In this document: positions 10,985 to 19,049 of the stretch, one piece after another
How positions within the stretch are numbered: position 1 is the first letter of the stretch
Layout of the letters: each line of letters opens with the position of its first letter
Assembly (NCBI GenBank): GCA_021307315.1
Contig: JAJSPD010000182.1
Span: forward strand, 1 to 32,466
Length of the DNA: 32,466 nt
Reading direction: 5' to 3'
Source: Bisporella sp. PMI_857
Lineage: Eukaryota > Ascomycota > Leotiomycetes > Helotiales > Helotiaceae
Position numbers and translations under genes: made by a program
Notes under the pieces: generated by a model
What the model saw: only the letters and a program-made list of their open reading frames with translations
What the model was told of the DNA's origin: nothing
The model's database searches: none

Positions 10985-10994
10985 TTACCTCAGT
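10985..10994 (+). repeat. Copy B left TIR
   Basis: TTACCTCAGT, perfect inverse of 16546-16555. Similarity continues loosely (CCCTCA versus TTCCTCA) for a few more bases. Confidence 0.85.
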
Positions 10995-11445
10995 CCCTCA
11001 TACGTTCGCTTATTATTAACGCTAGTCTACTTTGAGGCATGCTTACCTCAGCTTTTATGGCGAACGTCTGAGTTGTTAATTTGGTGAGCGCAATATTAGG
11101 AAGCGAGGTTTTGCTGTAAACAACACCAAAAGGACGCGAATGCGATATTTACACGATGTCAATTCTCAACACCACAACGCGTTTATCAAAAATCCAGCTC
11201 CACCATTTTGTGCGCCTTGAAGTCCTGTTTATAAACCTGCTCTCGTTTTAAGAATTGATCCAGATTTGAGGTAGTTATGTGTACCGAGCGACTGCGTCTC
11301 TCCACCTCTCCAAATGGCCGTCGCCTTCTAAAGCACCAATCATGGGATGAAATCAATGCTAACTTGGTGTATATCATCCAGGGGCCTATTAGATTGATGT
11401 ATATCGATTTTAATCCTCAAGTCCACGTTATCGCCGCGTTTCATC
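10995..11445. other. Copy B 5' region upstream of the helicase
   Basis: About 450 bp between the left TIR and the helicase ATG, presumably promoter and leader. An overlapping open frame (11277-11516, +) could be an upstream exon, but it has no domain I know. No clear TATA box close to the ATG. Confidence 0.45.
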
Positions 11446-13812
11446 ATGCCACGGCCTACATACAAAAGAGGGATTCTAACAAATCTCTCCCGGCGAACTA
11501 CAATCGATGCAGTTGACCAGTCGAGTACACAACTGTCTATTACGGGCTTCCTTGACAACTTCTCTGGAGACACCGCGTCTACGGATGGCACCACCATCCC
11601 AGAGTCAGTTGAACAAAGTGGGGTAGCAATAACACCAACTACAAATGCTGAGGTGGGGTTGACAGATGGAGCTGGGAGGACGCCCGTCGAGACGCAAGCT
11701 GTTGTGGCCGCCAAAATAGCTCATGCTCAAGAGATTATTGCTGGCGCTAGGCATGAGGATGAACTGGCCCAAAAGAATGCAATTGAGGAGGCAATTCAAC
11801 ACATATATCCTTATCCTCCGCGGGAAGGCCAGCGTGATGCTTTATGGCAGCTCATATATCAACGGAAAGACCTCATCCTCATTGCAAAGACTTCATTCGG
11901 AAAGAGTATGATACTACAAGCGGTATCAGTTCTTCTGAAGAAAACCATGACTGTTGTTGTATTGCCGTTAGATCGAATCGGACAAGAGCAGGCTGAATAC
12001 ATCACCAATATTGGTGGTAGGCCATGTTTTTTGAATGCAGACACAATCAATAAAAAGATTCTTGCAGATGTAAAGAATGGCCGATACACACACCTTCTGA
12101 TCAGTCCTGAGCTGGCAACTGGCCCTAAGTTTCATACTACAGCCACGAATCCATTGTTCAAAGAGCAGCTTGGTTTGGTGGTCCTTGATGAAGCTCATTT
12201 GGTATCTCAATGGGGAAGAAGCTTTCGCACTGCATACGCACGGCTAGGAGTGCTACGCAGCTTGTTTGGAAGTCATATCCCTTGGTTCGCGTGCTCGGCC
12301 ACGTTGAATACTCAGGCGCTAGACGAAGTCAAGAGAGCCGTCGGATTTGACAAGAATGTTACTGTTATACGGACCTCTGTCGATCGACCAGAGATAGCAT
12401 TGCGGATGGGCATAATACCCAAGAACCAAAAGAAGAGTGCTTCCGCCTTACGCTTTTTGCTGGACGATGCTGTTCGAGCAAATAATAAGACTCCGTCTTG
12501 TATGCATCTCGTGCCCAAAACAGTGGTTTTTTTCGACTCCAAGAAGGTCGCATATTCTACCAAAGATCAGCTAAGGATGTGGCTGCAAATGAGCGACAAC
12601 CACCTGTATTCCGAGGCACAGAGTAGTGAGGTAGTCGTGGTCTTTCATCGCGAGTTGGCTAAAGCAGACAAAGAAGCAATCATTACAGAGTTTCAACAGC
12701 CAGGTTCTAGGATACGCATACTGTTAGCTACAGAAGCAATTGGGATAGGTGTCAACTTGCCCGATGTTCGACGTGTTGTACTGAATGGATTACCAAAGGA
12801 CGACGAGCCTGCTATTCCATGGCAACGAGGTGGCAGGGCAGGGAGAGACGGTGGTAGCAGTGAGATGATTATACTGCTAGAACACTGGGTGAAGGGTATG
12901 CGAAAACCCTCCTCGGCCAGTCAAGCAAGTCAACAAAGGAATCGCCAATCAAGTTGGAAAGCGCAAGCACTGGATGGAGCCAGTGATAGCGAGGACAGTA
13001 GTGACATTGAGGAAGCTGGGAATGAGACAAATACGAGGATGGCAGACGGAGAGCGTCGGAGCAAGTTAGCAGACTTCTGGTATTTGCTTGCAAATGATGA
13101 GGGCTGTCTCAGACAACGATTCTTGCAAGAATTCGATGAGCCGCCAGAATTCTCAACAGACATACGGCGCTGTTGTAGCAATTGCAACCCCAACGAACTT
13201 GGCCTTGGCCCTTTGGACAAACACTACTTGTATCATGAACGTGGCCCTAGCCTGACAGCCAGACACAAAAGAATGCTTGCACACTTGACAGCTTGGTGTG
13301 AACGTCAGCTCCCGAAAGTCTTTCCAAATCCATCATTCCGGCCCATAGCCGACTGCTTTCTTCCCAAAGATCAATTAACGCGAATAGTGAAAGATCAAAC
13401 TGCTGCCATCAACCTTACTTGCCTCCGCACAGTTCTTGGGCCATGGCATTATCTTGAGGAGTATGGCGAAGCCCTTTGGAAAGAGCTTGACATCGCAACT
13501 ACTAGAGAAGCAGCCGCAACACCTCATCCACGCCTTCGTGGTAATCAAACCATCCCCGAGATTTGGGCTCCTGTTACTACCCCAATGTCCATGAGCCAAT
13601 CAACTCCTGTTCAGCGATCGACACCTCTACAACATCCACTTTCCTTGTCCCCGTTACAGGTCTCTGCAAATGCACCAGTTATGCGAGGGCCAAGTCGCCA
13701 ACCCCTTGGGGATATATCTGGCAACGTACATAATCGTGCATCGAAGCGCTTAAAACGGAGTAAAGATAGTAGTAAGTGTTCTCTTCTTACTCACTATCGT
13801 CGTCCAGATTGA
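11446..13812 (+). CDS. RecQ-like DEAH-box SF2 DNA helicase of a TIR element
   Basis: 788 codons, uninterrupted. N-terminal 120 residues are low complexity. Helicase core: Q-like YPPREGQRDAL (123-133), Walker A variant AKTSFGKS (147-154), motif II DEAH (248-251), motif III SATL (284-287), VDRPEI (312-317), a KTVVFFDSKK strand (358-367), motif V LATEAIGIGVNLPDVRRVV (427-445) and motif VI QRGGRAGR (460-467). An acidic Ser-rich linker (510-525) and a Cys cluster CCSNC (576-580) resembling the RecQ zinc site follow, then a Pro/Ser-rich tail with a basic RASKRLKRSK (probable nuclear signal). The ATG at 11446 is the first in frame ahead of the core; upstream exons are possible. It overlaps the DUF6589 gene by 26 bp, tail to tail. 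Expected role (inferred): ATP-driven DNA unwinding during transposition or repair. It carries no HUH or Pif1 signature, so it is not a Helitron Rep. Confidence 0.9.
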   Translation: MPRPTYKRGILTNLSRRTTIDAVDQSSTQLSITGFLDNFSGDTASTDGTTIPESVEQSGVAITPTTNAEVGLTDGAGRTPVETQAVVAAKIAHAQEIIAGARHEDELAQKNAIEEAIQHIYPYPPREGQRDALWQLIYQRKDLILIAKTSFGKSMILQAVSVLLKKTMTVVVLPLDRIGQEQAEYITNIGGRPCFLNADTINKKILADVKNGRYTHLLISPELATGPKFHTTATNPLFKEQLGLVVLDEAHLVSQWGRSFRTAYARLGVLRSLFGSHIPWFACSATLNTQALDEVKRAVGFDKNVTVIRTSVDRPEIALRMGIIPKNQKKSASALRFLLDDAVRANNKTPSCMHLVPKTVVFFDSKKVAYSTKDQLRMWLQMSDNHLYSEAQSSEVVVVFHRELAKADKEAIITEFQQPGSRIRILLATEAIGIGVNLPDVRRVVLNGLPKDDEPAIPWQRGGRAGRDGGSSEMIILLEHWVKGMRKPSSASQASQQRNRQSSWKAQALDGASDSEDSSDIEEAGNETNTRMADGERRSKLADFWYLLANDEGCLRQRFLQEFDEPPEFSTDIRRCCSNCNPNELGLGPLDKHYLYHERGPSLTARHKRMLAHLTAWCERQLPKVFPNPSFRPIADCFLPKDQLTRIVKDQTAAINLTCLRTVLGPWHYLEEYGEALWKELDIATTREAAATPHPRLRGNQTIPEIWAPVTTPMSMSQSTPVQRSTPLQHPLSLSPLQVSANAPVMRGPSRQPLGDISGNVHNRASKRLKRSKDSSKCSLLTHYRRPD

Positions 13813-16343
13813 CAGTATTATCTAACACTGCAATAGGGGTTGATGTTGCGTTCACCAGATCTTGATCTTCTTCCCACCGCCCTTCCACAACACTTTTGTT
13901 GAACCTATCAACCCCTATATTTAATTTTGCAACCCCCTTTTGTAAGATGTCTCTGGGTTTGAATGGCGAGCTTCGTCCGTGTGGCTGTTTGATGATAGAA
14001 TCTGAATTCCAGATCTGGAACGCTAGATTGCGGACTTCTATACTAGCATCTTTGACTTGGTGTCTTCCGTTGCTGTACTCACCAAAAGTAGCTTCGAAAT
14101 CGACCTTCAACCCGGTACAGTAACTGGCAGTCAAAGCAGCTCGGCGGAAGAGTTCACTGATTTCCATCGTGGAAGCTCTCCGTAAAGCTACCAATGTCCT
14201 AAATTCAAGGTTGAGGAGTTCATTCAGCCGGTCCATCTCAAAGTGGCTGTCTTTTGCACCACGGAGGTTAACTAGCCCATTGGCAAGAATAGCATCTTGT
14301 AATACCTTGTCGGCAGCACCAGTTTGAGTAAGCCAGGTCATGTATAATGACAGGAAAGCATACTTGGACTGGCCAGATCCATGAAACAACAAACAACACC
14401 TTGCTAGTACCCTTTTGATCAGACCAACATCACCAAGCTTGATAGCCAGCTTGAGCGTCTTGTATGTTTCCATCTGTTGTAAGAACCTAGCATGCGCTAA
14501 AAACTCCTCATCAACAGGGTCTGACTGTTCTTTGGCAAGGAAGATATATTCGCGGATCTCATCAACCTTTTTCATGAACGTGACGCAACTGAGTTTGTGG
14601 ATGTAGTTGTCGACTTGGCTGTAGTCTGCAGGGCGAACTTGGGCTGGAAGGGATCGGTAAAAACAAGCAGTCACCCTTGCATCAAAAGCTCGTGTTGCTA
14701 CTTCTTCTTTGTGATGGAACGGACTTTTGTGGCCTTGAATACATCCCAATACATTCTTGCTGTGGTAAAGTGTTGATTCTGTTGCTGCAGACTCAGATCC
14801 AGAGTATGTATCATGGATCATATCAATGTAGTTGGTCCGCCAGTGAAAGAGACCTGGTACAGGCAATAGCCACTTATACTGGTCATATGGATGGCCAGCT
14901 TCTTGACGTTCTTTCTGTACAGTACGGACCAAAGAAACCGTCTTCTGATCCCCAAACACTAGCCGAAGCGGCCCATTAAACTCCTTCTCACGATCCAAGT
15001 TCAGTTGACCTGTAAATATCTCATCAATGACCTTGTATGTACCGCTAATCGTGCCTTCATTCTCCAGAATAGGGCTGAGTGTGTAATTGCGTGTTTGATG
15101 CACAGGAAGACGTTCAACCGATGGAAGCTCTGGCCATAACATAGAATTGTCCCGATCGAACACGCTTTCTACAGCAGTACGATGGGTGTAACGAATGGCT
15201 TCAGCAATCCAATAACGTTGACAATTGTAAAGTATTTCATCTTCTTTGTTGCCATTTGCGTTCCAAATATCGAGAGAAGTAAGCTTCACGTCCAGATGTA
15301 ACATTGACCTTTGAAGACCTCCGGCAGGTATACCACGGCCAATACACAGCTTCCCAGTGGTAGCAGATACATGTTTTGATGGCTCGTCCAGGGTTTGATG
15401 CCGAACGCCTTGATTGTAATCAAAATTGTCCCAGCAGACAACAAGCTCATTCCGGTGGGTCTGTGCTAAACTCGCGATCAGTTTCTGTATGTATAAGTTA
15501 GCTATATTCAGGTACATTAAAAAATACAGTGTTGTTTATAGAGAAAGGGGAAATACGCAAGAAGAGCGACTGTACTGTTCCATTCTCAGCAACATTCCCA
15601 GACTGCTTATTGATTTCCCAATAGCTTGCAGAAACACCAAGACCGGAAAGCACTTCCAAAGTACGGCGTTTAACTCCCATTGAATGCAGATGCAAACCTA
15701 GCAACACAGGAAAGTTATTGCAGTTCCTCGGGGCATAAGCACGAGCTAGAATTGAGCAAATCATCACCAAGCTGCCTTGGGAGTCGGTCGACGTGATATG
15801 ACCGCTGCTATGTTGCTGTACCATAAGATCTGCAAGCAGTTTGAAGAGCTCTGGCGCTGCTTTCTGTATCCGTCCAGCCAAAGCGGGTATATCCAATGTA
15901 CCAACCTCGTGGTCAGGGTCGAACTTCCCTAATCCGACCTCTGGCTTGCCCACTTTGCCGAGCTCGGATCGAATCCGTGAGACTTGCTGTGAGTTGGTTG
16001 TGGTCCAGATGTCACCCGAAACCTTTGACAACTGCTTGGCCACCGCTTCTTGTTGATATATGGCAGAAGACAAGTTCTTTGTGTGCATCGCACAAGTATG
16101 GGAGCCCTTTATAGTCGACTCCTCTGTGACCAAGTGCAATATGAAGTCTTTCAAAGACCACCGGTGCTTGTCACGCAAATCTTTTAGCACGTGATACACC
16201 CTATCCCCCTTTTTCATGCCACTGATATACTCGGTCTGCTTTTGGGGCTGTTGGACGCGTCGAGGAAGGGTGGGTAGGTGCGGGGTAGTTGGGGCACGCC
16301 GCGCGTGACGCCTCCGCGAATTTGGAGATTTGGAAGACGGCAT
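13787..16343 (-). CDS. DUF6589-family protein, putative DDE transposase (two exons)
   Basis: Exons 16343-15576 and 15484-13787, joined across a 91-nt intron, give 821 residues. ATG at 16343 chosen because the open frame upstream of it has no other ATG. N-terminus is basic (SRRRHARRAP). A conserved NFPVLLGLHLHSMGVKRR block (210-227) and LSGLGVSASYWEI (232-244) are typical of DUF6589 proteins. Exon 2 begins with KLIASLAQTHRNELVVCWDN; then come FGDQKT (433-438), GLFHWRTNYID (467-477), and DRLNELLN (674-681) near an Arg/Leu helix. I infer catalytic D275, D435 and E678 by analogy with the D...GDQ...(D)xxxE(x)LN order in other fungal DDE families. The tail is acidic (NLDDDSE). Family function is formally unknown; the transposase role rests on TIR/TSD context and these motifs. 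Confidence 0.82.
15485..15575 (-). other. 91-nt intron in the DUF6589 gene
   Basis: Minus-strand donor GTACAGT, branch-like CTAAC about 15 nt before the acceptor ATACAG. Removing 91 nt (1 mod 3) joins the two overlapping frames exactly in phase 0, between a Thr codon (ACA) and a Lys codon (AAA), giving VAENGT-KLIASL, which fits the helix ahead of the first Asp. Without splicing, exon 1 runs into a TAA at about 15500. Confidence 0.8.
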
Positions 16344-16545
16344 CTTGTTCAAGATGTTCGGTTTCAAATTTCTTGCAATTACTATGACTGTATTCGAAGT
16401 GGTGGTAAAGTTATCTATTACAATTCAAAAAGTCGCGTCCTAATATGGTGGGGACTAATTCCCTGCTCAGACCATAGATTCGCGAGCATTCTCAAATAGG
16501 ATTAGCGCAGCGTCCACGTGAGCGAAAATCTTATGGTCTGAGGAA
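16344..16545. promoter_or_regulatory. Copy B right subterminal region with an inverted repeat
   Basis: About 200 bp between the DUF6589 ATG and the right TIR, so it must hold that gene's promoter. An imperfect inverted repeat, CTCAGACCATAGATT (16466-16480) and AATCTTATGGTCTGAG (16527-16542), sits just inside the TIR and could be a transposase-binding site. No equivalent inverted repeat was seen at the left end. Confidence 0.5.
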
Positions 16546-16555
16546 ACTGAGGTAA
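16546..16555 (-). repeat. Copy B right TIR
   Basis: ACTGAGGTAA, inverse of 10985-10994. Confidence 0.85.
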
Positions 16556-16563
16556 CCCGGGGG
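16556..16563. repeat. 8-bp target-site duplication of copy B, right copy
   Basis: CCCGGGGG, matching 10977-10984. Its last base is shared with the first base of the MITE arm, so copy B landed exactly at the MULE/MITE junction. Confidence 0.85.
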
Positions 16564-16671
16564 TAGGAATAAGTTTTCTGACTAAGCACAACACACCCCA
16601 CCAAGCCTGTAACTACAGCGTAACCAGCCCTAAGTTACAGCGTGTCCAGCCTAAAATACAGCGTGTCCAGC
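16563..16671 (+). repeat. MITE left arm with internal ACAGCGT..CCAGC repeats
   Basis: Within the arm, ACAGCGTAACCAGCC, ACAGCGTGTCCAGCC and ACAGCGTGTCCAGC recur every 23-24 bp, with a fourth diverged copy just inside. Spaced subterminal repeats of this kind usually bind transposase. Confidence 0.8.
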
Positions 16672-17275
16672 TTTAAAACACACTGCAACCAGCCTGTACA
16701 CACGCGATTACGAGATTGTAAAGTGTTTAACATATTTGTAAAGACTCGTAAAAATACTTGTAAACTTTAAATTAATTTTACGATATATTTTTTTCATTTT
16801 TTAGCAATACTTTTTATAATAATACTGTTTTGCTTAAGATTTAATTAACTTGTAAAACTGGTTGTTTAAACGTATGTAAATAGAATCACGTAAACACCGA
16901 ATTATGTAAATTGTAAGTTGTTTCAATTTTGTAACAACTTAAAAACAAAAACAATCAAAAACAAGTCAACTATTTATAACAAGCATAATAGCACTACGCA
17001 AAAATCGCGGTGCTACGTGCTTTGTAAATAACCGATTAAAGCAAATTACTACAATCCGAGTGTTTCGATACTAGTTTTAAAAACAATATGTAAGTTTAGT
17101 ATAGTAGTATTCGAGAAAAGTCGACAGTTAAAAGTAGTAATAGTAATAATAATAATAGCTTTAATACTAACAGTACATTTTCAAAAAAAAAAATGCAGTA
17201 GTATAAATATACAAACAAAAAACAAAGTTATTTAAGCTTTAGTTGTATTACAAGCTAGTCGCGCTGTGTTTACAG

Positions 17276-17384
17276 GCTGGACACGCTGTATTTTAGGCTG
17301 GACACGCTGTAACTTAGGGCTGGTTACGCTGTAGTTACAGGCTTGGTGGGGTGTGTTGTGCTTAGTCAGAAAACTTATTCCTAC
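17276..17384 (-). repeat. MITE right arm
   Basis: Exact inverse of 16563-16671 over 109 bp by direct reading. Confidence 0.82.
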
Positions 17385-17393
17385 CCCCGGGGG

Positions 17394-17522
17394 TAGGGGG
17401 GCGGATACGGATACGCCGGGCGTATATGTACGCCGGGGCGTATATCTTACTAAGCACAACCCCTATTTCCCCTTTCGGCACCACCACTCTACCACTCCCA
17501 GTACTGAACACTCCCTCAATTC
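17394..17522 (+). repeat. MULE left TIR, proximal part
   Basis: Begins TAGGGGGGCGGATACGGATA and runs to CTCCCTCAATTC, the inverse of 25529-25650. Differences: an extra TAGGGGG here and two C-to-T changes in the right copy (TTTCCCCTTTC versus TTTCCCTTTTC; CTCCCAG versus CTCCTAG). Contains imperfect repeats of GATACGCCGGGCGTATATGT. Confidence 0.88.
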
Positions 17523-17566
17523 AGAGGGCAACAGGAGGGACTTTAGTATCCTCGAAAGTAATGTGA

Positions 17567-18000
17567 CAGCTGAAGCCACGACAGCTTAAGTTATACGCCC
17601 TCGTAGTGGCTGTAAACCTGTAGCCGCAAGCCTGTAGCCGCTGTAGCCGCTGTAGCTGCAAGCCTGTAGCCCCTGTAGCTTCAGGCCTGTAGCCACTGTA
17701 GCTTCAAGCCTGTAGCTGCCGTAGCTGCAAGTCTGTAGCTGGCCATAAGCTGGCTACGCCGTTTGCAGCCCTGAAAGTACTTCAGCTGAAGCCACGACAG
17801 CTTAAGTCATATGCCCTCGTAGTGGCTGCAAGCCTGTAGCCGCTGTAGCTGCAAGCCTGCAGCCGCTATAGCCACAGGCCTGTAGCCGCTATAGCTGCAA
17901 GCCTGCAGCCGCTGTAGCCGCAAGCCTGTAGCTGGCTATAAACTAGTTACGCCGTTTGCAGCCCTGAAAGTACTGCAGCTGAAGCTTACAGCAGCTTAAG
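17567..18000. repeat. Higher-order minisatellite of CTGTAGCCGC-type units
   Basis: Two long units, starting CAGCTGAAGCCACGACAGCT at 17567 and 17783, plus a truncated third from 17976. Each is 190-216 bp and contains many 12-bp variants of CTGTAGCCGCAAGC, and ends TACGCCGTTTGCAGCCCTGA. The third copy shows C-to-T decay. It lies subterminally in the MULE, between TIR and transposase stop. Confidence 0.8.
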
Positions 18001-18203
18001 TTTTAGGCTTTTGTAATAGTTGCAAACTTTAATTCTTCAGTAAAAACTTTTGCTCTATATTCGGAATCTTGAACTACGACTTTCAGTACTGAATATTTCC
18101 TTAATTCAATCAATTCAGGTTTTAATTAAGCGCAATATAGTATTAAATATCAACATATCAAAGTACAAAATCAACGCAATATAGTCAAAAAAGCCTTTCG
18201 TTG
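18001..18203. other. MULE 3' flank, AT-rich
   Basis: About 200 bp between the minisatellite and the transposase stop; no feature recognised beyond RIP-like decay of the last minisatellite unit. Confidence 0.5.
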
Positions 18204-18791
18204 TTAGCAAGCGAACCTGTATTTCTCGTCTTTGGCTTGCACTTCAGCTGCAATACGATTCCATAACTCTCGATGCCCTTAACGTCTACTTTTACCATAC
18301 CCTCCTGCTTGAACAAGCTCTGTTTCAACTTGCTGATCGACTTCTTCTTGCTCTTTTTCGCCCCAGTCTAGCCAAGCCTGGATCTCTTCAATAGTCCAGT
18401 TAAGCGGCCCGTCAAGTAAAGTTTCTGAATAAAGATCAAGCCGATCACGAAGAAGAAGCCACCGATTTTCTTCGCAATAGCGTTTTGGCCAGCTTGTAAA
18501 GTGTCTTTTTTAACGATATTGGTTAGGCCGTACAGCTGGATTAGCTTGTAGCCATGCTTCCTTTTCAGCTAAATAGTGCTTATATATTATTTCAGGGCGG
18601 CCAGAGTATATTAGCCGAGTGTCGGTAGTACTAACTTAAGCTGAGGGTAAGCTAGGACTAAAGCTAGCAAGTAGCGGAAATAAAGAAAGTGACTCTTCTA
18701 GGTCAGGAGAAAGCGATATCGCTCGAAACGTAAGCAATCCAGGGCTTGCTATTAGCTCAGAAGAAATAGTGTTTTGAGGTCCTGTTTCAGC

Positions 18792-18796
18792 TATGT
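18792..18796. repeat. 5-bp target-site duplication of the copia element, left copy
   Basis: TATGT before the left LTR, repeated at 23422-23426 after the right LTR. Five bases is standard for LTR retrotransposons. Confidence 0.9.
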
Positions 18797-19026
18797 TGTT
18801 CAAATAGAAGGAGAAAGTCACGTGGCCTTCAGAGAGTATAGGGAAAACGAGTATCAATTGCTGAAGGTTGTAGAACCTAAACTACAGGAGATAATCCCTC
18901 TACTTATAGAGATACGATACTCACATGTCATCACACTGTTGCCTACCGTTGCCTACCGTTGCCTACAGGTGCCTACCGGTGCCTACAATAGACTAGGTAT
19001 GATCCTTAGACCTAGCCTGTTCAACA
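18797..19026 (-). repeat. Copia 3' LTR
   Basis: 230 bp, starts TGTTCAAATAG and ends CTGTTCAACA on the plus strand; identical by direct reading to 23192-23421. Holds a five-fold tandem of GTTGCCTACC-type 10-mers (18938-18987). Confidence 0.92.
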
Positions 19027-19037
19027 CCACTCCTTCT
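19027..19037 (-). promoter_or_regulatory. Polypurine tract of the copia element
   Basis: On the minus strand AGAAGGAGTGG directly precedes the 3' LTR, the position and purine content expected for the plus-strand primer. Confidence 0.6.
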
Positions 19038-19049
19038 AAGGATTCATCC

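Larger units (their letters stand above)
10985..16555. mobile_element. Helicase-DUF6589 TIR element (copy B), apparently intact
   Basis: Ends TTACCTCAGT (10985-10994) and ACTGAGGTAA (16546-16555) are perfect 10-bp inverted repeats. They are bracketed by the 8-bp direct repeat CCCGGGGG (10977-10984 and 16556-16563). It sits inside the MULE left TIR, and the MULE/MITE sequence rejoins when it is removed. Length 5571 bp. It carries two convergent genes and no other ORF I consider real. Both genes are uninterrupted apart from one intron, so no RIP is visible. An 8-bp duplication with short TIRs is typical of hAT-like and related DDE elements, but I do not recognise either protein as a hAT transposase. 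I know of no name for this element type. Confidence 0.88.
16563..17384. mobile_element. 822-bp MITE with identical 109-bp TIRs
   Basis: Arms 16563-16671 and 17276-17384 are perfect inverted repeats starting GTAGGAATAAGTTTTCTGAC. It is flanked by the palindromic CCCCGGGG of the MULE TIR, so the exact boundary and duplication length (8 to 10 bp) are ambiguous. No ORF of note; the 600-bp core is AT-rich (TTGTAAA-type runs). Identical arms suggest a recent or gene-converted copy. The arm motif CTGACTAAGCACAAC is nearly the same as CTTACTAAGCACAAC in the MULE TIR, so it may belong to a MULE lineage. Confidence 0.82.

Noticed and set aside
11446..13812. Helicase as a Helitron Rep/helicase
   Set aside because: No HUH nuclease motif, helicase is RecQ-like rather than Pif1-like, and the element has TIRs with an 8-bp duplication, which Helitrons lack.
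13772..13815. Possible 3' intron of the helicase (GTAAGT donor at 13772, acceptor near 13815)
   Set aside because: The unspliced frame ends cleanly at 13812 and no homology supports a spliced tail; kept as an unproven alternative.
14677..14979. Plus-strand frames inside the DUF6589 gene
   Set aside because: Antisense shadows of the conserved minus-strand coding sequence.
15498..15517. Two separate overlapping minus-strand genes (16343-15498 and 15517-13787)
   Set aside because: A 91-nt intron with donor, branch and acceptor joins them in phase and reconstructs one continuous DUF6589 protein.
17567..18000. CRISPR-like array
   Set aside because: Units are variable, nested 12-mers without unique spacers, in a eukaryotic transposon.
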